Source: Nocardioides litoris (GTDB taxonomy: Bacteria; Actinomycetota; Actinomycetes; Propionibacteriales; Nocardioidaceae). Taken from it: 64,000 nucleotides of DNA. Within the stretch, counting starts at the first letter, position 1. Each line of letters opens with the position of its first letter. Both the position numbers and the translations under genes were made by a program. Below the pieces are notes generated by a model. The model searched no databases. It saw nothing but the letters and a program-made list of their open reading frames with translations, and was not told the DNA's origin. Of this stretch, positions 45,662-54,708 are shown one piece after another. The stretch is from assembly GCF_006346315.1 (NCBI RefSeq), contig NZ_VDMR01000001.1:372001-436000 (forward strand). The letters run 5' to 3'.

Positions 45662-45743
45662 GGGGGGAACGTACCTCCCGGCGCGCCACGCGTCCCCGCC
45701 TCGCTGGAGGGGAGACACGCGTCACGGGACCGTCGGGGGAGCC

Positions 45744-46862
45744 TCAGAAGCGGAAAGCCAGGGCGCCCCGGATGTCGAGGTTGCCGTTGTCGCGGTAGCT
45801 CTGGATGACGCCGTCGGGCACCGAGTCGTCGGCGGTGACGACGGTCAGCACGATGAACTGACCGACCGACGAGGCCGTCCAGTAGCCCCGGTCGCTGATG
45901 ACGCCGACGGGCCGCACCTTCCAGTCGGCCTGGGTGATCTGCTCGCCCTCGATGACCGCCTTGGCGCTGTTGGGGTCCTTCATCGTCATCACGATGTGCG
46001 TCATGGCCAGCCGGCCGCCGCGCGCCCGGTAGGTCCACTCGGCTGCCGCCTGGCACCCCAGCGCGGTCAGCGCGCCCTTGTTCTCGACCGGCCCGCAGGT
46101 GTCGTGGTCGACGCCGCTCTCGAACTCCGCCTTGAGCCGCACGTCGCCGAGCTTGAAGTCCCAGTCGCCGTCGTACTCCTTGTAGCTGACCGGGGAGTCG
46201 CTGAGGCGGGGCTCGGTGGTCTCCGAGGGGGTCGGCTCGGGCAGCGTCGGCTCGGAGGAGGGGGCCGGGGTCGGCTCGGTCGGCGTCGTCGGCTCGGGCG
46301 CCGCCTCGGTGCTCGGGTCCTCGGTCTCGGCCTCCGTCGACGGCGAGCTGCTCGGGGCGGGGTCCTTCGCGGTGGGCTCGTCGTCGCCGCCGGCCCAGAC
46401 GGCGGCACCGACGCCGCCCCCCAGCAGCAGGAGCACGACCACCACGGCCGCGACGACCAGGCCGGTGCGGCCCTTCCGCGACGGGGGCGGCCCCGACGGC
46501 CCGCCCTGGCCGTACGGCGCGCCGTGGGGCGACCCGTACGGCGACCCGCCCGGCGACCCGTACGGCGAGGGACCCCAGCCGGGCGGGCCCTGCGGCGGGA
46601 CGCCGCCGGGGGCCGTCGGCGGCTGCCCGCCCGGCACCCAGGTCGGCGGACCGGACGGCGGGGGACCGGACGGCGGGCCGCCGTGGGGCTGGCCGGAGGT
46701 CCGGGTCGGCTCGGCGGGCGGGGTGCCGCCGCCGAGGGTCGGGCCCCAGGAGTCGCCCCAGCCGCTGGACCCGCCCTGCTGACCGCCGGCCTTGCCGAGG
46801 TCGGGGCGGTCGCCCGGGTCGGGACCGGAGGGCGGCGGGGGCGGCGGTGGGGCGTCAGCCAT
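45744..46862 (-). CDS. Proline-rich single-pass membrane protein (372 aa)
   Basis: The cytoplasmic N-terminal ~140 residues are made of Pro/Gly/Ser/Tyr repeats (PPSGPPTWVPG, YGSPGGSPYGSPHG). A TM helix RTGLVVAAVVVVLLLLGGGVGAAVWAG lies near 145-171, then an acidic Thr/Glu/Pro stalk, and an extracellular globular domain of about 140 residues with two Cys (CGPV, GCQAAAEW), probably disulfide-bonded. Such N-terminally disordered anchors are common in actinobacteria (Mtb-type secreted sensors). Function unknown. The ATG at 46862 has AGGAAGG upstream. Confidence 0.7.
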   Translation of the reverse strand: MADAPPPPPPPSGPDPGDRPDLGKAGGQQGGSSGWGDSWGPTLGGGTPPAEPTRTSGQPHGGPPSGPPPSGPPTWVPGGQPPTAPGGVPPQGPPGWGPSPYGSPGGSPYGSPHGAPYGQGGPSGPPPSRKGRTGLVVAAVVVVLLLLGGGVGAAVWAGGDDEPTAKDPAPSSSPSTEAETEDPSTEAAPEPTTPTEPTPAPSSEPTLPEPTPSETTEPRLSDSPVSYKEYDGDWDFKLGDVRLKAEFESGVDHDTCGPVENKGALTALGCQAAAEWTYRARGGRLAMTHIVMTMKDPNSAKAVIEGEQITQADWKVRPVGVISDRGYWTASSVGQFIVLTVVTADDSVPDGVIQSYRDNGNLDIRGALAFRF

Positions 46863-46919
46863 GCGGACCTTCCTACCCTGCGGGCCGCCGGCCACACCCC
46901 ACCCGGGTCGCGACGGGAC

Positions 46920-47591
46920 TCAGGGCGACTGGACGGGACCCAGCTCCGCGTGCGGCGCGCCGGTGACCCACGCCCAGTAGCGGTCTCCCCACGACCAGTG
47001 CCACCACTCGGTCGGGTAGTTGACCAGCCCGGCGGCGCTCATCGCCTTCACGAGCGCGCGGCGCAGCGCGAGCGCCTCGCCCGCGACGTCGGGGTGGTCG
47101 GTGTAGCACCGGCCACCGGAGTCCTCGGGGGAGGCGTCGAGGGGGCACCCGACGTCGAGCACCTCGCCCTCGGGGGAGAGCAGCACCACGTCGACGGCCG
47201 CGCCCGCGGTGTGCGGCGCGACCTCGGGCGGGGAGATGAAGCGGCTGGCCAGGCGGTGCACCTCGGCTGCGGCGAGGTCGGGCCGCGCGGCGGCGAGCCG
47301 GTCGCGGTAGCGGTCGAAGTAGGAGCGCTGGAGGGCCGGCGGCCGGTAGCCCTCGTTGAGCGCGAGCACCAGGTCGGCCGGCAGGGCGGCCGCCGCGTCG
47401 AGCAGCCGGTCGAGCACCGGCCGGCGCAGGCGCCGCGCCTCGTCGGTCTCCCCGGTGAAGGGGACGGCGCCGGCGGTGTCGACCAGCGGGCTGCCGTCGT
47501 CGACGACCGCGATCGAGGTGACCCGGGGGTCGCTCATGAGCACGACGTCGTCCCAGCCCGGCCGACCGGCCGGGCGGCGTACGTCGGTCAC
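46920..47591 (-). CDS. D-alanyl-D-alanine dipeptidase (VanX/DdpX-like, M15D)
   Basis: A 223-residue zinc dipeptidase. It starts WDDVVLMSDPRV, then the arginine-containing LALNEGYRPPALQRSYF, the zinc motif APHTAGAAVDVVL (His and Asp) and C-terminal PTEWWHWSWGDRYW with catalytic Glu and zinc His. It hydrolyses D-Ala-D-Ala. Without vanHA-type partners here, cell-wall dipeptide recycling is more likely than glycopeptide resistance. No signal peptide is seen, so it is cytoplasmic. The GTG start overlaps the otsA stop by 4 bases, an unexpected pairing. Confidence 0.87.
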   Translation of the reverse strand: MTDVRRPAGRPGWDDVVLMSDPRVTSIAVVDDGSPLVDTAGAVPFTGETDEARRLRRPVLDRLLDAAAALPADLVLALNEGYRPPALQRSYFDRYRDRLAAARPDLAAAEVHRLASRFISPPEVAPHTAGAAVDVVLLSPEGEVLDVGCPLDASPEDSGGRCYTDHPDVAGEALALRRALVKAMSAAGLVNYPTEWWHWSWGDRYWAWVTGAPHAELGPVQSP

Positions 47592-49030
47592 GAGCGCTTG
47601 GCGGGGCGCACGGCCTTGGCGTGCGTGCTGTGGGAGACGGTGGCGAGCTCGGCCATGAAGGCGTCGGCCCAGGCCGCGACGTCGTGCAGGCGGATGGTCT
47701 TGCGCATGGCCTTCATCCGCCGGGTCAGCTCCTTGGGCTCGGCGCGGTAGGCCTCGAGGAGGGCGGACTTCATGCCGTTGAGGTCGTAGGGGTTGACCAG
47801 CCACGCCTGCCGCAGCTCGTCGGCCGCGCCGGCGAACTCCGAGAGCACCAGGGCGCCGTCGTCGTGGGGCCGGCAGGCCACGAACTCCTTGGCCACGAGG
47901 TTCATCCCGTCGCGGTAGGGCGTGACGACCATGACGTCGGCCGCGGTGTAGAGCGCGGCCATCTCCTCGCGCGGGTAGGAGTTGTGCAGGTAGCTGATGG
48001 CGGGGCGGCCGATGCGGCCGAGGTCGCCGTTGATGCGGCCGACGAGGCGCTCGATGTCGTCGCGCAGGATGCGGTACTGCTCGACCTGCTCGCGCGAGGG
48101 CACCGCGACCTGCACGAAGACGGCGTCCTCGACGTCGAGGTGGCCGTCCTCGATGAGCTCGGCGAAGGCGCGGAGCCGGGCGTAGATGCCCTTGGTGTAG
48201 TCGAGGCGGTCGATGCCCAGGAAGATCTTGCGCGGGTTGCCCAGGGCCTCGCGGATCGTCGAGGCCCGCTCGACGACGGAGTCGGTGAGCGCGAGCTTCT
48301 CGAAGCCGCCGGCGTCGATGGAGATCGGGAAGGCCTTGGCCCGCACCGTGCGGCCGTCGGGCAGGTAGACCAGGTCGCGGTGGGTCTTGTGGCCGACCCG
48401 CTGGCGCACCAGGCGCACGAAGTTCTGCGCACCGCCGGGCAGCTGGAAGCCGACCAGGTCGGCCCCGAGGAGGCCCTCGAGGACCTGCCGGCGCCACGGC
48501 AGCTGCTGGAACAGCTCGGCCGGGGGGAACGGGATGTGCAGGTAGAACCCGATCCGCAGGTCGGGGCGCAGGTCGCGCAGCATCTGCGGCACCAGCTGCA
48601 GCTGGTAGTCGTGGACCCAGACCGTCGCACCCTCCGCGGCCACCTCGGCCGCCTTCTCGGCGTACTTCTGGTTGACCTTGACGAAGGAGTCCCACCACTC
48701 GCGGTGGAACTCCGGCTTGGCCACCAGGTCGTGGTAGATCGGCCAGATCGTGCCGTTGGAGAAGCCCTCGTAGAACCGCTCGACCTCCTCGGCGGTCAGG
48801 CCGATCGGCACCAGGTGCAGGCCGTCGTCGGTGAACGGCTCGAGGGCCTCGTCGCCGTCGCCCGCGGACCCGCCCGGCCACCCGATCCAGGACCCGTCGT
48901 TGGCCCGCATCACCGGCTCGATCGCGGTCACGAGGCCGCCGGGGGAGCGCCGCCACCCCGTCGTGCCGTCGGGGTTGGTGACCCGGTCGACCGGGAGCCG
49001 GTTGGCGACGATCACGAGGTCGGCTGGCAC
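47588..49030 (-). CDS. otsA: Trehalose-6-phosphate synthase
   Basis: A 480-residue GT20 glycosyltransferase that joins UDP- or GDP-glucose to glucose-6-phosphate. The N-loop [57 protein letters not shown] and the sugar-nucleotide region [18 protein letters not shown] are complete. The matching phosphatase otsB lies 2 kb away on the other strand, so the pathway is complete but split. TAGGGT at 49038-49043 lies 7 bases before the GTG, so the mRNA is probably leaderless. It is coupled to the VanX-like gene downstream. Confidence 0.94.
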   Translation of the reverse strand: MPADLVIVANRLPVDRVTNPDGTTGWRRSPGGLVTAIEPVMRANDGSWIGWPGGSAGDGDEALEPFTDDGLHLVPIGLTAEEVERFYEGFSNGTIWPIYHDLVAKPEFHREWWDSFVKVNQKYAEKAAEVAAEGATVWVHDYQLQLVPQMLRDLRPDLRIGFYLHIPFPPAELFQQLPWRRQVLEGLLGADLVGFQLPGGAQNFVRLVRQRVGHKTHRDLVYLPDGRTVRAKAFPISIDAGGFEKLALTDSVVERASTIREALGNPRKIFLGIDRLDYTKGIYARLRAFAELIEDGHLDVEDAVFVQVAVPSREQVEQYRILRDDIERLVGRINGDLGRIGRPAISYLHNSYPREEMAALYTAADVMVVTPYRDGMNLVAKEFVACRPHDDGALVLSEFAGAADELRQAWLVNPYDLNGMKSALLEAYRAEPKELTRRMKAMRKTIRLHDVAAWADAFMAELATVSHSTHAKAVRPAKRS

Positions 49031-49037
49031 GTCCCCA

Positions 49038-49043
49038 ACCCTA
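49038..49043 (-). promoter_or_regulatory. -10 box of otsA (leaderless)
   Basis: TAGGGT on the minus strand, 7 bases from the GTG of otsA. Confidence 0.5.
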
Positions 49044-49116
49044 GAGGGGCGCCCGTGCGGCGCATCGTCGTCAGGGGTGGCGGCACGGGCGGGCCGGACG
49101 GGCCTGGCGGGCCGGG

Positions 49117-50157
49117 TCAGGCGTAGGTGACGCCGACCGAGGCCAGCACCGCCTCCATCTGGCGCATCAGCACCAGCGTCTGCGCGTGCGGCACCAGCGG
49201 GCTCTCGCGCAGTCCCTCGCGCAGGCAGCGCCCGACCTCGGCCACCTCGTTGCCGTAGCCGGTGCCGATGACCGGCTCGTCGCCCTCGATCGGCTCGGGG
49301 GCACCCGGGGCCGGCCGGCCGTCGGGCCCCGCGGCGTACGGCGTCCAGGTGGCGCGGGTGGGGTGGTGGAAGTCGTCGACCTCGATGCGGCCGGAGTCGG
49401 TGGCGACGAACGCCTGCCGCGAGGAGTGGGAGGTGAGCGAGGCGGTCATCGTGGCCAGCGCCCCGCCGGGGTAGCGGCCGGTGACCGCGATGTCGGCGTC
49501 GATGCCGGTCGCGGAGACGCGCGCCGTGGCCGCGAGCTGCTCGGCCTCGCCGAGGAGGAGGTGGGCGAAGGTCAGCGGGTAGATGCCCATGTCGAGCATC
49601 GCGCCGGCACCGAGCGCGGGGTCGAGCAGCCGGTCGGTCGGGTCGGCGTCGACGACGAACCCGAGCTCGGCGTGCAGGTGGCTCGGGGTGCCGAACCGGC
49701 CGGCCCACAGGTCGCGGGCCAGCGCCCGGACCACGGGGTGGGTCGCGGTCCACATGGCCTCCATGAGGAAGCGGTCGTGCTCGCGGGCCAGCGCGACCAT
49801 CGCCTCGGCGTCGGCCACCGTCACCGTGACCGGCTTCTCGCACAGCACGTGCTTGCCGGCCTCGAAGGCCAGCCGGGCGTGCTCGAGGTGGAGCGCGTGC
49901 GGGCTGGCGACGTAGACGACCTCGACGGCCGGGTCGGCCACCAGCGCCTCGTAGGAGCCGTACGGCGTGCACGCCCCCGGGCCGTCGTACGCCGCCGCGA
50001 AGGCCTCGGCCGAGGCCGCCGCGCGCGAGCCGACGGCCGCGACCTCGGCGCCCGGCACGAGCGCGACCTCGGCCGCCACCTTGCGCGCGATCTTGCCGGT
50101 CGCCAGGATGCCCCAGCCGATGGTCCGGGCGGGGTCTCGGTCCTCGTCAGCACTCAC
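49117..50157 (-). CDS. Gfo/Idh/MocA family oxidoreductase
   Basis: A 346-residue NAD(P)-dependent oxidoreductase. The Rossmann start is IGWGILATGKIARKVAAEV, the conserved Lys is in LCEKPVTV, and the C-terminal domain has GAMLDMGIYPLTFAHLLLG with the Asp and Tyr-like positions of trans-dihydrodiol dehydrogenase-type members. The substrate is probably a sugar or inositol. The GTG at 50157 was chosen over a TTG nine bases upstream because TAGATT at 50165-50170 lies 7 bases before it. It stands alone on its strand. Confidence 0.88.
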   Translation of the reverse strand: MSADEDRDPARTIGWGILATGKIARKVAAEVALVPGAEVAAVGSRAAASAEAFAAAYDGPGACTPYGSYEALVADPAVEVVYVASPHALHLEHARLAFEAGKHVLCEKPVTVTVADAEAMVALAREHDRFLMEAMWTATHPVVRALARDLWAGRFGTPSHLHAELGFVVDADPTDRLLDPALGAGAMLDMGIYPLTFAHLLLGEAEQLAATARVSATGIDADIAVTGRYPGGALATMTASLTSHSSRQAFVATDSGRIEVDDFHHPTRATWTPYAAGPDGRPAPGAPEPIEGDEPVIGTGYGNEVAEVGRCLREGLRESPLVPHAQTLVLMRQMEAVLASVGVTYA

Positions 50158-50259
50158 GCAGGCCAATCTACGGCGTGTCGCCCGGCCCGAATGACAGCCG
50201 TGTGATTAGCCGTCTATGGTGGGCACGTCCACCCCCGCGCCCACCCACGGGAGATCTCG

Positions 50260-50556
50260 ATGGAAGCCCAGCGACACGACGGCCCCGACGCCCGGCCCGA
50301 CGCCGCCGCGCTGAGCGACCGCGACCGCGACATCCTCGAGTTCGAGCGGCAGTGGTGGAAGTACGCCGGCGCCAAGGAGACCGCGGTCCGCGAGAAGTTC
50401 GACATGAGCTCCACGCGCTACTACCAGGTGCTCAACGCCCTCATCGACCGTCCCGAGGCCCTCGAGGTCGACCCGCTGCTGGTCCGCCGCCTGCGCCGCC
50501 TGCGCTCGGAGCGCCAGCGCCAGCGCTCGGCCCGCCGCCTGGGCTTCGAGGTCTGA
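50260..50556 (+). CDS. DUF3263 family protein
   Basis: A 98-residue protein with the DUF3263 signature LSDRDRDILEFERQWWKYAGAKETAVREKF followed by MSSTRYYQVLNALIDRPEALEVDPLLVRRLRRLR. The middle looks like a helix-turn-helix, so DNA binding is plausible, and the C-terminus is strongly basic. The family is restricted to actinobacteria and uncharacterised. It is paired with a LytR_C protein 4 bases downstream, an arrangement conserved in the phylum. GGGAG precedes the ATG. Confidence 0.88.
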   Translation: MEAQRHDGPDARPDAAALSDRDRDILEFERQWWKYAGAKETAVREKFDMSSTRYYQVLNALIDRPEALEVDPLLVRRLRRLRSERQRQRSARRLGFEV

Positions 50557-50560
50557 CCCG

Positions 50561-51061
50561 ATGGCCAGCGACCGGCCCCGCGGCCCCCAGCGCAGCGTGG
50601 TCTTCCCTTCCCCGGTCGTCCTGCTCAGCATCGTCGCCGTCGCGATGGCGCTGGTCGCCTTCGTGGTGACCCGGGGTGCCGAGCCCACCGAGCGCGAGGT
50701 CGTGGCCCCCGCCGCCGAGACCCCCTCGGCCACGGCCAGCGCCGGCGCGAGCCCCACCCCCAAGCCCAAGCCGAAGCCGAAGCCGGTCCAGCGCGGCCAG
50801 GTCTACGTCGAGGTCTACAACAACACCGGCATCAAGGGCCTGGCCGCCGACGTCGGCGGCCGCGCCACCGACGCGGGCTGGCGGGTCGTCGGCACTGACA
50901 ACTGGGTCGGCTCGATCCCCACCAACACCGTCTACTTCCCGCCGCGGCTCGAGCGCGCGGCCAAGCAGCTGGCCCTCGACCTCGGCATCGACCGCACCGC
51001 GCCCGCCGACGGCGCCATGAAGCTCGACCGGCTCACGGTCATCCTCACCGGCGCCCTCTGA
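50561..51061 (+). CDS. LytR C-terminal domain membrane protein
   Basis: A 166-residue protein: one N-terminal TM helix (SPVVLLSIVAVAMALVAFVV), an Ala/Thr/Pro/Lys stalk with a PKPKPKPKP run, then a LytR_C domain with VYVEVYNNTGIKGLAADVGGRATDAGWRVVG and TVYFPPRLERAAKQLALDLG. Stand-alone LytR_C proteins are extracellular, membrane-anchored and linked to cell-wall assembly. It forms an operon with the DUF3263 gene, and otsB follows 51 bases on. Confidence 0.87.
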   Translation: MASDRPRGPQRSVVFPSPVVLLSIVAVAMALVAFVVTRGAEPTEREVVAPAAETPSATASAGASPTPKPKPKPKPVQRGQVYVEVYNNTGIKGLAADVGGRATDAGWRVVGTDNWVGSIPTNTVYFPPRLERAAKQLALDLGIDRTAPADGAMKLDRLTVILTGAL

Positions 51062-51112
51062 CCCACCCGGTCACCCCTCCGGGGTCGGCCGCGTTCTGGT
51101 TGGCTGTCCTCC

Positions 51113-51958
51113 GTGGACTTCACCTCGATCGAGGGCGAGCAGCACTGGGCGGCCCTGGTGCGAGCCGCGGCCGAGACCGTCGTCGGCCTCGACTTCGACG
51201 GCACCCTCTCGCCGATCGTCGACGACCCGACCGAGGCGCACATCCACCCCGACGCCGGCCCGGTGCTGGTCGACCTCGCGGCCCAGGTGCGCGCGGTCGC
51301 GGTCATCACCGGCCGTCCCGCCCGACAGGCCCTCGACCTGGGCGGGCTCGAGGAGGTGGGCCAGGCCGTCGGCGAGGCCGGCAAGGACCTCTACCTCTTC
51401 GGCCAGTACGGCAACGAGCGCTGGAGCTCGACCAACCGCCGCGTCGTCTCCCCGCGCCCGCCCGCCGGGCTGGCCAGCTTCGAGCGCGAGCTGCCCCGCA
51501 CCCTGCGCCGCCTCGACGCCGAGGAGGCGTGGGTGGAGCACAAGGGCCTCGCCGTGGCCGTGCACACCCGCCGCCTCGCCGAGCCCGACGCCGCCTTCGA
51601 GCGGCTCCTGCCCGAGCTGCGCGACCTCGCCGGCCGCCACGACCTCGTCGTCGAGCCCGGCAAGGCCGTGGTCGAGGTCCGCTCGCCCGGCGTCCACAAG
51701 GGTCGGGCCGTGCACACCCTCGTCGAGGAGCTCGACGCCGGCGGCTTCCTCTTCGCCGGGGACGACCTCGGCGACGTCGAGGCCTTCGAGGCCGTCGGCG
51801 AGCTGCGCCGGGGCGGCATGCCGACCCTGCTCGTCTGTTCGACCTCGGAGGAGCAGAACGCCCTCGTCCCCCTCGCCGACGTCGTCGTCCCCGGTCCCGA
51901 GGGTGTCCTCGCCCTCCTCGCCCAGCTCACCGCCGACGCCGCCGCCCTCCGCGCCTGA
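51113..51958 (+). CDS. otsB: Trehalose-6-phosphate phosphatase
   Basis: A 281-residue HAD phosphatase. Motif I is VVGLDFDGTLSPIVDDP, motif II VITGRPARQA, and motif III/IV KGRAVHTLVEEL with FAGDDLGDVEAFEAV. The cap region contains YGNERWSS, typical of OtsB. It converts trehalose-6-phosphate, made by OtsA nearby, to trehalose, an osmoprotectant and precursor of surface glycolipids. The start is GTG at 51113, where TTGGCT lies 7 bases upstream (weak -10). It ends before a long palindrome. Confidence 0.94.
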   Translation: MDFTSIEGEQHWAALVRAAAETVVGLDFDGTLSPIVDDPTEAHIHPDAGPVLVDLAAQVRAVAVITGRPARQALDLGGLEEVGQAVGEAGKDLYLFGQYGNERWSSTNRRVVSPRPPAGLASFERELPRTLRRLDAEEAWVEHKGLAVAVHTRRLAEPDAAFERLLPELRDLAGRHDLVVEPGKAVVEVRSPGVHKGRAVHTLVEELDAGGFLFAGDDLGDVEAFEAVGELRRGGMPTLLVCSTSEEQNALVPLADVVVPGPEGVLALLAQLTADAAALRA

Positions 51959-52013
51959 CCCGCCCCCTCGCGCCCTTGTGCGTTGGGGGGGGTGGGGGCA
52001 CCGCACCGGCCCA

Positions 52014-52085
52014 CCGGGGTAGTCCCTGACGAAATGGTCGTCGAGACGCCGATCTGACGACCACTTCGTCAGGGACTACCCCCGG
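52014..52085. repeat. Long palindrome after otsB
   Basis: A 29-base left arm (52014-52042) and 30-base right arm (52056-52085) are complementary apart from one mismatch and one extra C, with a 13-base loop. The arms contain GGGGTAGTCCCTGACGAA and its complement. Like the palindrome at 25016-25085, it sits between convergent genes and includes a GGGGTAGT core. Confidence 0.85.
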
Positions 52086-52106
52086 TTGCGGGCAGGCGCC
52101 CTGCGG

Positions 52107-52646
52107 TCAGTGGGCGGAGCAGCAGGCGATCTGGTGGCGGGACTCGAAGGGGACGAGGCCGGCCGCGGCGCGGTGGACCAGCAGGACGGCCCGGCCATCG
52201 GTCCAGGTGGGGCGAGCCCACTCGGTGAGGTCGAGGACGGCCTCGGGCGGCAGGACGCCGACGCCGAGCTCGCGCACCTCGTCCACGACGCTGCCGGCCA
52301 GCACCTCGGCCACCGTCAGCACCCGCTCGACCCGCATCCGGCCGGCGAAGCGCACCAGCCGGCCCGCGGACCGGTCGGCGTGCTGGGCCGCCGCCTCGCG
52401 CGCCCCGGCTCCCTCGAGGTCGACGCCCGGGAGCGCCGCGAGCACCCGGTCGACCTCGTCGGACGGCGCGCCCGCCCACGACACCGCCACCGCCACCCGG
52501 CCCCCGGGCACCACGTGCGTCGAGGCGACGTACGACGACAGGCCGGTGGGCAGCACGGCGTCGAGCGTGGCCAGGGCGTGCTCGGCGCCGCCGACGTCGC
52601 GGGCGGCGACGTCGGCGGCGAGCAGGACGCGGGTCGGGACGGTCAC
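52107..52646 (-). CDS. Hypothetical protein with C-terminal CC-x-x-H (179 aa)
   Basis: I recognise no family. It is soluble, Ala/Val/Arg-rich, with alternating strands and helices, and ends SRHQIACCSAH, where two Cys and two His could bind a metal. The GTG start overlaps the stop of the His-rich PHP-domain gene by 4 bases, so the two are co-translated and may act together. No signal peptide is seen. Confidence 0.6.
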   Translation of the reverse strand: MTVPTRVLLAADVAARDVGGAEHALATLDAVLPTGLSSYVASTHVVPGGRVAVAVSWAGAPSDEVDRVLAALPGVDLEGAGAREAAAQHADRSAGRLVRFAGRMRVERVLTVAEVLAGSVVDEVRELGVGVLPPEAVLDLTEWARPTWTDGRAVLLVHRAAAGLVPFESRHQIACCSAH

Positions 52647-54463
52647 CGGGTCGGGACGACCCAGATCGGGTTGGTGTAGAACCACAGGTCGCGCCACGGG
52701 TCGGCGTCCCCGACGACGTCGAGCGCCGGGCCGGCCGGGTCGATCGCCGCGCCGCGGTAGCCCGGGGCCTGGCGGTTGCCGTCGGTGCCGCGGAGCCGGA
52801 CGTAGAACGGCTGGTCGAGCTCGCCGAGGTCCTGCTCGATGGTGAAGGTGCCGGTGCGGCCCGAGGTGTCCCACTGCTTCACGACCCGGGTGTCGGGCGC
52901 GAGGAACAGGTCGCGGTCGGCGAGGGCCGGGCGCGGGTCGACCGCGCCGCGAACGAGGTCGACCCGGTTGAGCGCGGGCACGAACTGCGACCAGTTGGGC
53001 ACGTCCTGCGCGGTGATGGTGACGACCAGGCGCACGCGGGTGCCGCGCTTGGCGGTGAGCGTGCCGCCCAGGGTCTCGGCCCGGCCGCGCCCGGGGCCGG
53101 CCACCACCTGCACGTCGACCGACTTCACCAGCGCGCCGTGGTCGACCCAGATCCGGCCGTCGCGCATCCCCCGCATGACGGCGCGGTAGTCGCGGGACGC
53201 GGCGCCGACGTGGGTGCGGCTGTAGTAGCCGGGCCAGAAGTCGCCGGCGGTGAGGTTGATGGTGCCGGAGTAGACCGGGTCGCCGTACTGGCCGTCGGCG
53301 TTGAACTGCGCCGACGTCGACCCGTCGGGCCGCCTCGAGGTGTCGCCCCAGATGACGTGCGAGTCGGAGTTGGCGGTGATCGACCACGGCTTGCCCTCGG
53401 CCAGCATCGAGTCCCACAGGCCGCCGACGGTCGAGGTCATCCAGTCGTAGCCGCCCCAGGTGCGGTAGCTCTCCGGCGGGTACGCCGCGAACGAGTTCAC
53501 GCCCGGCGCGTTGCCGTAGTAGCCGCGGGCCGACCCCGGCCCGACGCCCGTGGGCAGCCCGGCCGCCTGGTGGCCCGGCGCGCCCTCGAACCCGATCGCC
53601 ACCCGCGGGTCGGCGTCGCGCCAGCCGCGGATCTCGTGCGGGCTGTCGATGCCGTTGCGGGCGGGGTGGTTGGCCAGGAACAGCGCGTCGGTGACCCGCT
53701 TGCGGTCGACCTGCTGGCCCAGCCACTGCACGCCGGCCACGGCCAGCGCCTCGTTGGCCGGCGAGCTGCCGCTCGCGCCCTTGACGCTGCCGTCGTACTC
53801 GTTCTCGAACTGCTTGAGCACCGCGACCTCGTTCGGGCCCGGCGCGACGAAGACGGTGCCGTGCTCGGCGGCCGGGATGTTCCACTCCAGGCCCTGGAAG
53901 ACCAGCGTGTCCGGCAGCTCGCGGCGGGCCGCGACGATCTCGGGGTTGACCTTGTCGACGCCGATGCGGGCGTGGGTCGCGCCGCCGTGGTCGGTGATGA
54001 CCAACCAGTCCAGGCCGTACGCCGCCGCGTGCTGCGCCTGGTCGATGACGCGGTACTGCGCGTCGGAGCTGAACTGGGTGTGGATGTGGTGGTCGCCCGC
54101 CAGCCAGAACCGGACGGGGCCGCCAGCCTCACCGCCAGCCCCACCGCCGGGTCCGCCGGGCCCACCGGAACCACCGGGGCCCTTCGGCCCACCCGGGGCG
54201 GCCGCCGCGACACCGGTCATGCCGGCCATGCCGGCGGTGACGGCGCCGAAGACGCCCGCGGCCCGCATCAGGCCGCGGCGGCTGAGCTCGCGGGCCGAGA
54301 GGTCGCTGTCGGGCACGGTCGGGTCGGCCGCGGCGAGGGCGGCCTCGTCGACCTCGTGGTCGTGGGTGTGGTCGTGGGCGTGGGCGTGGGTGTGGCCGTG
54401 GGTGTGGCCGTGCGCGTGGTCGTGGGAGTGGTCGTGCGGCCCGTGGTCGTGCGAGTGCGTCAC
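52643..54463 (-). CDS. Tat-exported PHP-domain metallophosphoesterase-like protein with His-rich leader
   Basis: A 606-residue protein. Residues 3-36 contain 17 histidines alternating with Asp/Gly/Thr/Ala. A Tat signal follows with RR at 62-63 (LSRRGLMRAAGVFGAV), then a Gly/Pro linker, then a PHP domain with AGDHHIHTQFSSD, WLVITDHGG, LEWNIPAAEHGTVF and NSDSHVIWG as metal ligands. A C-terminal beta domain (about 440-606) is probably carbohydrate- or DUF-type. PHP enzymes are trinuclear phosphoesterases, so phosphate release outside the cell is plausible. The His-rich stretch is on the part normally cleaved off at export. The GTG start has GGAGGAG upstream. Confidence 0.82.
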   Translation of the reverse strand: MTHSHDHGPHDHSHDHAHGHTHGHTHAHAHDHTHDHEVDEAALAAADPTVPDSDLSARELSRRGLMRAAGVFGAVTAGMAGMTGVAAAAPGGPKGPGGSGGPGGPGGGAGGEAGGPVRFWLAGDHHIHTQFSSDAQYRVIDQAQHAAAYGLDWLVITDHGGATHARIGVDKVNPEIVAARRELPDTLVFQGLEWNIPAAEHGTVFVAPGPNEVAVLKQFENEYDGSVKGASGSSPANEALAVAGVQWLGQQVDRKRVTDALFLANHPARNGIDSPHEIRGWRDADPRVAIGFEGAPGHQAAGLPTGVGPGSARGYYGNAPGVNSFAAYPPESYRTWGGYDWMTSTVGGLWDSMLAEGKPWSITANSDSHVIWGDTSRRPDGSTSAQFNADGQYGDPVYSGTINLTAGDFWPGYYSRTHVGAASRDYRAVMRGMRDGRIWVDHGALVKSVDVQVVAGPGRGRAETLGGTLTAKRGTRVRLVVTITAQDVPNWSQFVPALNRVDLVRGAVDPRPALADRDLFLAPDTRVVKQWDTSGRTGTFTIEQDLGELDQPFYVRLRGTDGNRQAPGYRGAAIDPAGPALDVVGDADPWRDLWFYTNPIWVVPTR

Positions 54464-54694
54464 TGCGTGCTCCTCCGAAGATGGCGGCGGTCCTCCGCGA
54501 CCGCCTCCTCCCGACTCAACGCCGCAGCGGGCCGTCACGAAACCGACCCCGGGTGCCCAGCAGGTGAACGGCTGTCGCCTCCTGCGCGGGAGTTGCAACA
54601 AGGCCGCCGTCGGCGCGACGAACCAGCCTGGGCGCGCCGCGACCAGGCGGTCCACATCCCGGGACCGGGTGACGCATGCTGAGACGGCCCCCCG
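54464..54694. other. Gene-free region upstream of the SAM riboswitch
   Basis: No credible gene is seen between the PHP gene start and the riboswitch promoter. The first 20 bases hold the PHP Shine-Dalgarno sequence. The rest is GC-rich with no clear repeats. Confidence 0.5.
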
Positions 54695-54700
54695 TACAGT
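54695..54700 (+). promoter_or_regulatory. -10 box of the SAM riboswitch transcript
   Basis: TACAGT ends 8 bases before the first strand of riboswitch helix P1 (54709), so transcription would start directly at the aptamer. Confidence 0.55.
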
Positions 54701-54708
54701 GGTCACTG

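Noticed and set aside
46920..47591. Vancomycin-resistance cluster
   Set aside because: Only a VanX-like dipeptidase is present. There is no vanH, vanA-type ligase or VanRS pair in the window.
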